Assembly: GCF_042477335.2 (NCBI RefSeq)
Contig: NC_091247.1
Location: 3,990,501-4,054,500, forward strand
DNA from: Ovis canadensis
Lineage: Eukaryota; Chordata; Mammalia; Artiodactyla; Bovidae
Length of the DNA: 64,000 nucleotides
Direction of reading: 5' to 3'
Every line of letters starts with the position of its first letter. The first letter of the stretch is position 1. A program made the translations under genes and the position numbers. Below the pieces are notes generated by a model. The model did not search any database and was not told where the DNA came from. It saw only the letters and a list, made by a program, of their open reading frames with translations. This document shows, one piece after another, positions 12,030 to 54,190 of the stretch.

Positions 12030-12560
12030 ATTAGGTGGTCAGGGAGGCCTCTCCAAGATGGTAACATTTTGAGCAGAGACTTGAAACCAATAGCAACACG
12101 AGGATCTGGGAGAAAAGCCCCCCAAGGACAGAGGCAACAGCAAGTGCAGCGGCCTGCGCAGGGCGCTGTGTCCCTGAGCCTTCGGAACCGGAGACTAGAG
12201 TAGGACGGCAGGGTGCGGCGAAGCAGGCCGCCCCGTCAGGTGCGCCTGGCAGCCACAGCAGAGCCGACTCTCGTGAGCTCCACGGGGAGCCGCTGGATGC
12301 TTTCACATGGGAGCAGTGGGGTCTGATTTCCCTGTTTCAGAGTGTCTTGGTGGTGGTGTAGGGGAGAGGAGTGTTGGAGACTGCTGGACCCTCGTTCTTT
12401 CGAGGGGACACGATGGGGGCTTGGACTGGGATGAAACGGAAGGGGTAGTCGGTGGGCTTGCTGGAGGATTAGATGTGAGCATTAGAGTGGCGGAAGAGTC
12501 AAGGATGTCACCTGGGTGTCGGCTGTAGACTGATGGTTGTGCCTATTACGGAGGTCCAGG
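12030..12560 (+). repeat. L2-like LINE remnant
   Basis: GGTGGTCAGGGAGGCCTCTC, then a 'gaggcaacagcaagtgc' part and a later 'ggagcagtggggtctgattt' part follow the common L2 3' consensus in order. It is decayed and non-coding. Confidence 0.5.
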
Positions 12561-14299
12561 AGACTGGCAGAGGGACAGGTTTTGGGGTAGGGAGTGGGTG
12601 TTGAAGGTCATGACTCCCTAATACAAACAGCATCATTGATGGCACTGTACTGTGCCGTGTGGCCCCCAGTGGTAGTCTTAAACTAAACAAAATGTTTCTC
12701 TGGTGGGTAGGATACAGAACTGTATGAACTCAGATACTGAACTCTCGGCTTTTCCCATCTCCTGTTTGCTATGCTTGGTTACTTCCAAAATGGAAGCAAG
12801 ACGTTCATGGCGAAAGCAGATGCCTGATGAGCTGTGGTGCTAACCTCTCAGTGACTTTTCCCTTGTCTCCTCTAGGCTGTAAAGTGTGTTTAACACGTGC
12901 AACTCACCCACTCCCACCACATCCAGCTGGAGCTGGTCCCTTCCCTCCCTTGTGTACTCACTGAACCTTGTCCATTTCCTGCTCGTATATGTCTAGTTCT
13001 TCATGGCACACGCCAAGTCTGTCTTCCCTACTTAGCACCCTGCACTTAACCAAGTATTTGAATAAGCTTAAAAAAGAGAGAGATTCCGGTCATGGAACTA
13101 ATTCCAAAGGCTTATGATTGAACTCCTGAGAGGGCTTTTTAGAATGTCAAAAATCCTTGAACTTGAGGCACTTAAATGAAAAATCCCACAAAAAACCCAT
13201 GATTTATATTTTTCCTGGGGGTAAGAAAAATATGATTAAAGGTAGAATTTTAGAACTGAGGAGACAAGCAACAAAAGCTTGTTGCCAAAAAAATGTACAA
13301 GTGTATTTTAGACTGAAACATTATTTTTGCTTTCTGTAAAGCACTTGGAAAGAGTAGCCTCCAGAAACCAGACTTTATACCTAAATTACAGCCTGAAAAT
13401 AAGTGAGGTGGTCTGTGCCGGTCAGCCCTGAGTGCCGCCAAGTTGACTGGATGGACGCCATCTTTGTCTAGTTGCTCTGCTCCGGGCTGCCTGCATTTGC
13501 AGGAGCAGCTCCGACACGACTGTCTTCTGAGCGCACGGAAGACAGACTCAGGAGCCTCACTAGCCTGAGACAAGGCAAGTATCCGCTTTACTAGCACAAA
13601 ACCAAACTTAGGGGCAAAACACCTCTAAGAATCATTTGTGAGTTACCCGAAGTAGAAATGAATGTGGGGATCAGCTAGATAAATGTGCTGTTAAAGTCAT
13701 TTTGAAAGTGGTGACCCAAAGATTTTCACCAGTATTCGTAATGGTGATATGTGAGTACCACTCAGTGAGTGAGTGTTTGTGCCAGGTACTGTGCTTAACT
13801 GTGTGATATAGGTTATCTCATTTAATCCTTTCGATGAACAATAAACCCTGATAGGTTGGTATTGTCTTCGCTTGTGAGTTTAATATAATCCAACTTACAA
13901 TAAGGTGAAATTTGTTTCTATTTTCAGCTTTCACTTTTTACAGTGAAACCTTACTGATTATGGTCTCACATTTCTGAGTCCTTTGAAATGACTTCCTTTA
14001 TGATTTACCTGTTGGATTTATACTTACGTAAATATAAATTTGTATTATATTTTTATTATACAGCATGTTTTCTGTATCAAGATTTGCTGTCAAAAATTTA
14101 TTTATATGTTTTAATTGATCTTTCTGGCTAATGAATTTCTGATTCACCAAAAGAAAAATCACTGAATATCACCAGGTTGTAATTAAACAAGAGCACGGAT
14201 AATAATAAGTTAATACTCACCAGTTTCAGGGGGTCATTGCTACTTCAAATTTGGCATTCTAGAAGGAGGAGCTTAACTCTTAGCAGTTTTTCCTTTGTG

Positions 14300-14457
14300 T
14301 GGTGTTTCTCAAATGGGGCTTATTTACCCTTAAAAGAATTATTCTGGAGTGCTTATTAAAATGAAGATTCCTGAGTCCACAATTCAGTTCCAAAATGGGC
14401 CCAGAAAGTTAGATCTCAGGTGATTTTAATACATGCTGAAGCCTGAGAACTGTTCCT
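14300..14457. repeat. MER5-like hAT transposon fragment
   Basis: GTGTTTCTCAAATGGGGC near the start and GGTGATTTTAATACATGCTG near the end are in the positions expected for MER5A. Confidence 0.5.
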
Positions 14458-14484
14458 TTTTTAAGTATGTATCTTTATTTATGT

Positions 14485-14632
14485 ATTAATATTTAATTGG
14501 CCGCACTGGGTCTTAGTTGCAGCATGCAGGATCTTTAGTTGTGGCATGTGGTGTCTAGTTCCCTGACCAGTGATTAAACCTGGGCCACCTGCACTAGGAG
14601 CACAGAGTCTTAGTTACTGGACCGCCAGTTCC
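14485..14632 (-). mobile_element. CHR-type SINE fragment
   Basis: GGCCGCACTGGGTCTTAGTT, GCATGCAGGATCTTTAG and CCCTGACCAGTGATTAAACC are in the order of a reversed CHR SINE. Confidence 0.65.
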
Positions 14633-14689
14633 AGAACATTACTCTAGCTTACTCAAAGACCAGCAAATACAAATTAAGAGTATATTTTA

Positions 14690-15340
14690 ATGTGGCTGCA
14701 AGTGACTATACAGTTGGTCTGAGAGCTGGGCCATCTAAGTTCTGCTTTACTGTGGGACCTTGGCAGAATTGTTTATCCTTTTTGAATATCCATACTCTGA
14801 TTTGTAAAATAAAGATAATATCTGCCTGCCTCACAGTCACTGTGATGATCACAACCACGAGTTAGTTTAATGTCATGTTTATGGACTTAGGGCTTTGAGT
14901 GAAGTACATTTGGGGTCAAATTTCAGTTCTCCCCGGTTTTGCCTCCTGATAGCTTTGTGGAGAAGGCAGTGGCACCCCACTCCAGTACTCTTGCCTGGAA
15001 AATGCCATGGACGGAGAAGCCTGGTAGGCTGCAGTCTATGGGGTCACTAAGAGTTGGATACGACTGAGTGTCTTCACTTTCACTTTTCACTTTCATGCAT
15101 TGGAGAAGGAAATAGCAACCCACTCCAGTGTTCTTGCCTGGAGAATCGCAGGGACCCGGGGAGCCTGGTGGGCTGCCGTCTATGGGGTCACACAGAGTCG
15201 GACACGACTGAAGTGACTTAGCAGCAGCAGCAGCTTTGTGACACTAAGCAAATAGCTTGATCTCTGTTCCTCTCCCTGTAAAACGGGGGATAAAAGAACC
15301 AGTCATACTGTAGTTATATATGGAGTATATTTGATGATAT
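14690..15340 (+). repeat. MIR-like segment interrupted by a BOV-A2
   Basis: MIR-type text (GTGGGACCTTGGCAGAATTG and following) occurs before the BOV-A2 insertion. After it, a second decayed 'gtgacactaagcaaatagctt' piece resumes. Confidence 0.45.
14960..15231 (+). mobile_element. BOV-A2 SINE with target-site duplication
   Basis: This is a dimeric BOV-A2. Two related monomers each contain CCACTCCAGT, TTGCCTGGA and GGGGTCAC boxes, ending with (AGC)n. A 9-bp direct repeat, AGCTTTGTG, flanks it at 14951-14959 and 15232-15240, so the insertion boundaries are well defined. Confidence 0.9.
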
Positions 15341-16110
15341 TTGTGAAGGGTTTGCAGTGCCTGTCTAAGAAATAGTAGCTGTTTTTACAAATACAGCTTT
15401 AAAAACCATAGTGGGGAGAAATGAATGGTTTTAAGTGTGTCTAGTGACTCGTGGAGAGTGAGCTGCTTTTTTATATAAAGTGACTGCTCCACTGCTATGA
15501 AGGACTGAGTATTTGAAGGTGCAGATTTTGCCCTGATGCCCCTGTTCCTTCATACCCACTTTGCTGTAACCAGCAGCATTGGAGTGTGGGATCGGTGTCT
15601 GGAATGAGGGGCATAAACTGAAAACAGAGGAACCATCCCGGGTTGAAATCAGGTTTCGAACTCATACTTGTGACCTAACCGGCCATACTGTCTTCCAGAC
15701 ACTGATGGGGTTATCAAGAAGATAGCATTCTTTCAGTTCTTCTGAAAATGGTTCATCTACTCTTTGGACCAGTGATTTGAAGCCTAAACCCAAGGTAGAG
15801 TCAGCAGTAATTAATAAAACTAATAAAACTTCAATTTAGTCCTGTCACTAAGTTGCTGGGATGATTCCAACTGGTTTTTGTGTTTTTTTTTTAAATAGGT
15901 TTCTCTCTGTTGCATTGCCTAGAACTCCTCTTCATAAATTTGTCAAGAACACCGTTATTTACACACCTTTGCTTCTTTTTATCAAAAGTGTTCCGGACAA
16001 ACACTGCTTTGAAAACATGCTCAGATCATCTGGCAAGTAGGTTTTTGTGTGGGGGGAGAAAAAATTATCACAACATTTCTCTTCTGTTTTTTAGTCTGGT
16101 CGTGGCACCA

Positions 16111-16134
16111 ATGAAGAACCTTCAAAGTCTTTAA
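16111..16134 (+). other. Upstream ORF 3 in TSC1 exon 3 (7 codons)
   Basis: ATG at 16111 encodes MKNLQSL and stops at TAA 16132-16134. The last A of that stop is the first base of the next upstream ATG. Start context is weak (C at -3, A at +4). Confidence 0.4.
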
Positions 16135-16173
16135 TGCGTGTCCTGAAGCAGCAGAGCACATTCGTGTCAGACA

Positions 16174-47442
<31,269 letters not shown>

Positions 47443-48676
47443 GGATGCTGGCCGTCAGTGTTAACTCGTGTGTCGCTGGCCTAGACAGGAGGTGTGAGTG
47501 CCCGATTCAGAGCTTTCCTGTTTCCAGGGCTTGAGGGGCGAGCTCCCGCAGAGGAAATGGGATGGGGGTCCTTTGACAGTTGACTGAATGCAGAACGGTT
47601 TTCGGATCTGGCATTGCAGCGCCTCTTCACTTTCCCATCGGCCACCCCAAACCCTCTCTTCCATTTACCTGGCAGTGTGTACTAGCCCGAGGGCCAGGGT
47701 GCGTTCCTCACTAGCTTTATTTCCTTCCTTTCCCGCCCCACCCCCAAATGGTTGCGTCCTTTGAACCTGTGCAATATGAGGCCAAATTGAACCCTGGAGT
47801 CTGACACACCACCCACACCTTTCCTGAAGTTCAGTTCACTGGGCAGGCTCCCTGTGAGCCTAGGTCACTGGTGGCGTTGCAGGTAAGTCCAGTCCTGTCC
47901 CTTTCCAGGAGGACGTGGCGTGCAAAGCTGAGCATCTTGACATGAGAGCTTTTATGAGATGTTGTCACTGCTTTTGGTTTTAAAGTCCAGCATCTAAAGC
48001 CGCAGAGCTCAAAAAACAATGGTTCATTCTCTCAAGTTCTTTTGGCGGTTCTGATAAGCTTCCTAGAAAGTTCTGTGTGAACAAAGGTCTGTTGTTGGAA
48101 CAGTCTGGAGCTGGCCCTGTGGAGACTGTGCTCCCCGTGTGGCACGCTCTGTCCCCCTGCCCCACTACCTCTTGTTTACGTGGCGTTTGCTTGAAAGCTG
48201 GTACTGTTCTGTGCGGAGGCTGGGGTGGGGGCGGTCAGGCCTGGGCCCTGCATGAGAGAGGCCAGTGACTTAAGCAGCGCCCTGAGCAGGAAGGTGCTGT
48301 GTGTGTGGACACCCCCTGCAGGCGGAGTGCTGCTGGCCTCCTGCCACAGGAAGCCTCTGAAGGTCCAAAGAGCTTCTCCCGAGTTTCTGGCCGTCATTCC
48401 TCAGGCTGTGAGAGTTGCCTCACTGTAGGAGATTCTACAGGTATCAGCTTTTCACTCCAGTTCCTGCCTTCAGGGGCTGACCCTGCAGGGAGCTGGGTGC
48501 TGCTCCCCCACCCCCGGCGTGAGTTGGTCATGGCAGAGCATTAAGACAGAGTCCTGGAGAGGGTTGACAAAGGCTGATGTCCTGGACCCACAGGGCCTGG
48601 GTGCATGCGCTTGAGAGAGGTGATAGCAGTCAGAATACGGGGGCTGACAGAAGCCGAACCCAGCAATTGCTCCTGA

Positions 48677-48682
48677 AATAAA
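48677..48682 (+). terminator. Possible proximal poly(A) signal of TSC1
   Basis: A canonical AATAAA lies 1.2 kb into the 3' UTR, with the GT-rich ATTGTTGCCTGGGTTT about 30 nt downstream. Use would give a short-UTR transcript. Confidence 0.35.
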
Positions 48683-51600
48683 CGCTAGAAGCCTAATAAG
48701 GATTGTTGCCTGGGTTTCCAGCTGAGGCCTGGGCAGGGAGAGGCTGGTAGTAAAGAGCCAACGACCTTGGCGTGTCTCTCTCTCAGTTCAAAGTGTAGAA
48801 GGGTTCATCCATGAAGAGGGAAACAGCACGCTGTAATGGTACGGAACTTCAGTGCGTGTGGACGCTTCTGGCACATGAGGGTGATGGTCTCTTTTTTTAA
48901 AGCGTGGAGAGAGTTCTTAGCATCCTAACCAAAGGGAGCTGGAGAGTCAGTCTCCTTGTCCCTGTGGCTGTGCAGGCAGCAGCCCTCCTTGGGACGGAGT
49001 GTTCGGGTGTGACTGACTGACCGACCCCAGCCTGAGGGAGGGGTGCCCAAGCGCGCTCAGCCTGGCCCAGCCGGCTCCGCGGTTGCTGCAGGATGCCGAC
49101 TGGAGTGCTAACAGTGCTGCACATCTAACTCAGCTGTTTGCAGAGGAGAGCTTAGGAATGCACGCATGCTGGTTTCCTAGTCCCACTTTATTTAGGAAAG
49201 GCAGGCATGAACAAATACAGGAAAGAAAAAAATGTTACAAGATTAACTGCTAAACGTGGTTCTAAATGTTCATCCTCTCCCCAGGCCCAGGAGATCCCTG
49301 CCACAGAACAAAGATACCAGGCACTTACAGCCTTTATCCTCACTGGCAAAAGCAAGGAGGCCAGTGTAAAGAAAAGAAAAAAAAATTTTTTAATGGGCAG
49401 ATTATAAAAATACAGGGAAGGAGGAAGCTGTGGGGTGCAGTGGACTGGGACCCAGACAGGAGGGCCCTTGGTACACACCTCCAGCTGGGGCGTCCGTGTG
49501 CTCAACTTTCCAAGAACGGCTGGCCCTGAGCAGCTGTACTTGACTTCCTCTGGGCTCTTGGAGGCCGTGGGTTGTATGCAGCCAAGGTTGGGGACGGAGG
49601 CCTGGGATCATGAGGAAGTTACCCAGCCTGAAAATGTAGGCTTTCATCTTCCAAAGGACTTGAGATGACGATAAAGTTTGATTTTCAAAATCATAGACCT
49701 GCTGAGAGTCAGCGGGTTGGTCGATTAGGCTGCCAGTGAGTGTGTGTTTGTAAGGATGGAAAGGGGACAGTGGTAGTGGAACTCCCAAGAGAGAATTTAG
49801 GTCCAGGGACCGCCAGGGCAAAGGCCGGGGAACTGACGCTGCCAGGTTGAGCCTGTCCTGAGACTGATGAAGCAGTGTGGTGTTCACAGGCATTAGGGTT
49901 AATCTCCACCAGAGTCACCCGGAGCAGGCCTACCTGCCTGAGTTGTTTGGCCAGTGTCCGTAACCTGATGTCCACCTGACGCTAACCAGGGTCAGCACAG
50001 ACCCTGGGATGACTGAGGTCTGCTTCTTGGGAGCATGAAATGTTTTAAAAGGGAGCACTACAGAATCACGGGAGGGGGGGATGTGTGGGTGTTTGGGGCG
50101 GGGGGAGTGGGGAGAGGGAGGAAGGTGATAGCATGGTCTCTATAGAGAAAACGAGCTCCTGAACCTATCCCCGGTATAGAAGCACATGGATCTCTATCAG
50201 ACAGAACTTTCATGAATTAAAAAAAAAAAAAAAACCCTTGTGGCAAGATTCTGCTACAAGTCTGTGAGATGTTACTGTGGAGTTGGAAGAAATACCAGAA
50301 AAGTAACTGAAATCCCAGGTTAGGAGATAGAGATCATTTCTTGGGACAGAAGTTTCCTTGGAGATGAGCGCAGGGACTCTCCACATGAGGCGGGTAGGTG
50401 GATGTGACCTCCCTAGGTTTGTCAGCAGTTTTGCAGGAGCGAAAACTGCCTAACCTTTGGGAATACGCTGCTGCTGCTGGAGGTTCTTCCTAGGCTCTGT
50501 GAGTGGAGAGAAATGACAGATAAGCTACTTTGTGAGCCAGGATATGTGTACTGTATTTCGAGGGAGATAGTCCAAACTCTTACTCTTGAAAGATTGTTAA
50601 AAGAGGTCCCAGAAGCCACTGACAGCTGCAGAGGTCTGCACCCCCGCAGGGCAAAACCAGGACAGGGGAGAACAGAAGTCCAGAGTTGGGCCATCTCTAT
50701 TTAAGGCAGCACGTGGCGTGTAGTTTCCAGTGTTTTGGTTGAGAAAGATAAAACTCTTAGTAGTTTTGCAGAAGAGGATAAATGATCATGAGGATGAGAG
50801 AGGGTGTCTGGAGACCACAGAGGTTCACACTCACAGTTAATTAAAACTGAGTGTTTCTATGTAGAGAAATGACAGGAGTGCCATGACTGGCCAGTGTGAA
50901 TCCTCACCAGATACTAGCATATGCTGCTTGAGGCCGGAAAGAAAGAACCGAAGAACAAGTGAAAAGAAATGCTGCACGAAGATGCGGGTTTCTGACCAAA
51001 AGCAATAAGATGCGGTAGAAAGTGTGGATGGGTCTAAGGAGGGATTTGAAAACAGTCCGGGGCTGCTGTGGGCCGTGGCCTGCCTTGTGCGGATATTCTC
51101 CGAGAGGCCAGCCCTGTCCTCAGAGTGGCCCCTGGGAGCCCACCCAGAAGTGTGTGTCTCATGTGAAATGACCTGAATCAGCACGTCTCACTATGGGAAA
51201 TCGCCCTGTTGGAGGTGCGTGCTTTAAAACTGACCAGCAGTGAGCGTGGGAAGGTGTGTGTGTATCTGTTTACGTCCAGAGTTCTCTGACACGTGCCCCC
51301 ACCCCCCCACCCCCAGGTGGCAGCAGAGGACTTGGTGGCACTTGATTAAGCTGTTCTCTAGCCTGGTCCCTGAGCTGCTGCTTGACCCCCACCCCCACAC
51401 GGCTCGTTCCCCCGTCTGTGACTGACGTTCCCCAGAGGTGTGTGTGTAGGGGGGCGCCTTTCCGTCTTCTCCATGCTGTCTTGCAGTCTGTATGCGCCGA
51501 CCTGAGAGGAGAATGAATGGCTGTAGCAGCTGCGAGGGGAGCCTGTGGGGGATAGTTGAGCGTCTGTGCCCGCGATGGCTTTTGGCCTTGAAACGAGTTC

Positions 51601-52247
51601 ACGAAGGCAGAGGAGCTTTCTCTTCCCCTTCCCATCCCAGTGCCACCAAACTGTCCATCCTCGGGGATAAGTAGACTAGTTGAACTTGGAATAGATCTTT
51701 TAGAGGAAACCCCACCCCACCTTCCCAGACCAACTCCTCCCCGTTTCCCCACCTCCATACAGTGTTTGTACAGGAGGGTACGGCGCTGTTCTCAGCAGCA
51801 CAGACTTTGGCTTATCGAAGAGGCAGCCAGGCATTTTGCACTAGGAAAAATCAGTGGTCACTTTTCAGAAGACTTCTATGGACCATAAATATATTACGGA
51901 GGAACAGATTTTGCTAAGACATAATCTAGTTTTGTAACTCAATCATGGATCAACCACACGTGGCTACCTTGCAGTTTAAAGGGGGTCCCATCAGTGAAAA
52001 ACAGATTTTTTTTTTTGGCTGACTGCTTTTAGCTAAATTTAAGAAAGTCATCTTTTGTCAAAAGGTTTCCACCTTCCCATCTCGATCTTAAGAGCATGTC
52101 AAACAGTCCACATCAGATGCCAACACGTGAACTGCAAGAGAAAAATGGTACAATCGTAGTGAATGGGAATCTGAATCAAAAGGGTTTGCCGTCCTTCTCA
52201 GAATGTTCAAAAATGTCAAGGCAGTTGCTTGTGTTTAACTGTGAACA

Positions 52248-52253
52248 AATAAA
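52248..52253 (+). terminator. TSC1: Main TSC1 poly(A) signal
   Basis: AATAAA within ACAAATAAAAATTTATTG, followed within 25 nt by CTGCTGTGTTGACATG as a GU-rich downstream element. This closely resembles the end of the human transcript as recalled. Cleavage is expected near 52,270. Confidence 0.75.
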
Positions 52254-52270
52254 AATTTATTGTTTTGCAC

Positions 52271-53165
52271 TACTCTGCTGTGTTGACATGAAGTGGCTCA
52301 TGTTGGCCTCTGAGGGGTTTCTAGGCTGAGTGGGAACTGGCTCCGGGTCTGGACTGCTTGGTTATTTACCCCAGGTGCTAGAAGGATGCTGACAGGTGGA
52401 ATCAGACTTTAGTCCCTGCAAGAAAGACCTTTTGTTCTGGCAGAGCCTCAGATTCTACCTGTGTCTGTCTCAGATTCGTGCCCTCTCCCCAGAGTGTGTG
52501 GTGGTGGTATAGGAGGGGTGACTGCAGTCATCTGTAGCATACCGGCCTTGGTATCTGCCTGCCTGCCTAGGGGTTGGCTGGCACACAGGGTTGCATACAG
52601 TCCTTACAGTTGAGCCCAAACGACACTGAAGTTGTCAAGCCTTGCTGAATGTGTCATGCGAGTGTGCCAAGGGGAAGGGGCCGCCCGCATCCACGGCCTG
52701 CCCTCCCCATCAGGCATTTGGAGGAAGGTGGTCTAAACTGCCTTTAAGGGGTTGGCTGCACCCTGGCCTGACCAGGGAAGGAGCGGAGGTGAAGACCCCT
52801 GTGTGTAGTGCGGGTTTCCACGGCTCACCTCTGCCCAGCTGCCCTGGAAATCGGTGTGCTCTGCCCATTAGAATGGAGGAAGCAGCTACTTTGGGACGAG
52901 ACTTTGAGGTGGCACTTTTAAGTGTTGTCTGGAAAATTTAGATGTTCTTGTCTGAGTAGGCCTCTAACTCTGCAAAGAGTTACTGGGCTGGCCTGCTGTG
53001 GGCCTCTGGCCTGAGCCTCTAGGGAGCAGGGGCAGGTGTGTCCCCTGCACATGGGCAGCTTTGCCAGCAGTTCCGCTCGTGGGGCTCCTGCCCAGCATCC
53101 TCTGGTGTCTCGGAGTGAGTGTCACTTTCTCTAAGGGGTAAGTGCCAGGAAAGCCGGCCAGGCAG
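52271..53165. other. Gap between the convergent TSC1 and SPACA9 3' ends
   Basis: About 0.9 kb of moderately GC-rich unique sequence. No gene, SINE or LINE recognised. The two genes run towards each other across it. Confidence 0.6.
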
Positions 53166-53865
53166 AGAGGTGCCAGAACACGTTTTTATTCTTGACTGTC
53201 GCCCCCGAGGAAGCAAGAATACAGAAGCTAAGTCGCCCCCTGTGAAGGGAAAAACCAACAGTGAGACAGCACCTCTGGCAGGCTCAGCACCAACGCCACA
53301 GTCCCAGCGTCTGGGCTGCAGTTAGGTCGTGAGGACCAGGCGACCGTCCTGCAGGAGCCACACTGGCAGTTCTTCTGGCTTCTCCCCGTCTCTCTCGAAA
53401 GGAGAGGCTGGGCGGCTTGTTCCCCTTTGGTCCAGAGGCCTGACCCCATCGAGCATCCTCAGGCCGGAGCAGCTGTCCCGCGGCCAGAAGGGAGCCGCGC
53501 GGTCTCCTCCGGCTGTGCAGCTGGGCCTGGGTGGGAGGGTCAGCGCCCCAGCCCTTCCAGGGGCCCACCCTCCTCCCCTGAACCCACCAGCGGCAATGTA
53601 AATGGGGGTGCTCCTCCTGGGCACAGGGCCTGACACTCGGAGGCGAAGGAAAGTTAGAGGTTAAAGCGCTAGAGGGAAAGAGTTTGTAGGTTGTCGGTGG
53701 GGCGGCCCCCAGGGATTAGTAAGTGGCGAGGGTGGTGAGCACCTGTACAGATGGATCAGCTGGTGGAAACCAGGCTTAGTTACAGGGTGCCCCGCAGGAT
53801 GGGATGGGAGGGAGCATGATGGGGTGGGGCAGGGCTGGGGTCGGGCGGGCTCCCCCAGCTCTGAG
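53165..53865 (-). other. SPACA9: SPACA9 3' UTR
   Basis: About 700 nt, GC-rich, between the SPACA9 stop codon and the reverse-strand AATAAA at 53190-53185. Open frames inside it are GC-driven and resemble no protein that I know. Confidence 0.65.
53185..53190 (-). terminator. SPACA9: SPACA9 poly(A) signal
   Basis: TTTATT on the + strand is AATAAA on the - strand, in the context AAGAATAAAAACGTG. It is the first canonical signal downstream of the SPACA9 stop. Confidence 0.65.
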
Positions 53866-54190
53866 TTACAGCTTCCCACCAGGTGGTCTCCAGGGCGGTT
53901 TTGAACTTCCTTGGTCTTTCCCCCCAGGTTTGGGGACGTTCTGTATCAGTTGCCCACAATTTTGTTTCCGAAGCTGGGGCTTGGTGCCTGAGGCCTGGGG
54001 AACGTGTGCGGTGGCCCGCGTGGCTGCCTGGGGCTCACTCACTTGCTGCAGCGCTTTGCGGGGCAGCTTTTCCGAGTGGGCGACCCACTCTTTCATCAGG
54101 TCTAGGATGATGGGGATGAGACTGACCACACCTCCATAGTGGTTCCGGGCCTCGTCACAGCTGAGGTGGTTCACCACGTCGTGGGGGTAT
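53866..54190 (-). CDS. SPACA9: SPACA9 last coding exon, residues 117-223
   Basis: Starts [20 protein letters not shown] after a TCTGCAG-type acceptor (reverse strand) whose first base completes Lys116. It runs through [20 protein letters not shown] to the conserved [10 protein letters not shown] and TAA at 53868-53866. Residues after about 165 are low in conservation. Confidence 0.94.

Larger units (their letters stand above)
9073..16094 (+). other. TSC1: TSC1 intron 2 (7.0 kb)
   Basis: The intron is AT-rich and runs from GTAAGG to CTGTTTTTTAG. It contains a MIR at about 9250-9420, MER5-like fragments at about 9522-9700 and 14300-14457, CHR-type SINEs at about 10225-10495 and 14485-14632, L2-like sequence at about 12030-12560, MIR pieces at about 13770-13855 and 14690-14950, and a full BOV-A2 at 14960-15231. 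No gene was recognised. Confidence 0.7.
9015..16114 (+). other. Upstream ORF 2, spliced across TSC1 exons 2-3 (25 codons)
   Basis: Segments 9015-9072 and 16095-16114 join in frame to give a 25-residue ORF that starts MKDTRLTAQK and ends at TGA 16112-16114. It ends about 60 nt before the hamartin start, so reinitiation is possible. A related human uORF ends slightly earlier, as I recall. Confidence 0.5.
47443..52270 (+). other. TSC1: TSC1 3' UTR (about 4.8 kb)
   Basis: No coding sequence follows the TAG until the poly(A) signal at 52,248. The length agrees with the long human TSC1 3' UTR as recalled. It has an A run at about 50219-50234 and a C-rich tract at 51296-51314, but I recognise no BovB or Bov-tA insertion in it, unlike the introns. 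The 3' limit is an estimate from the signal. Confidence 0.8.
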
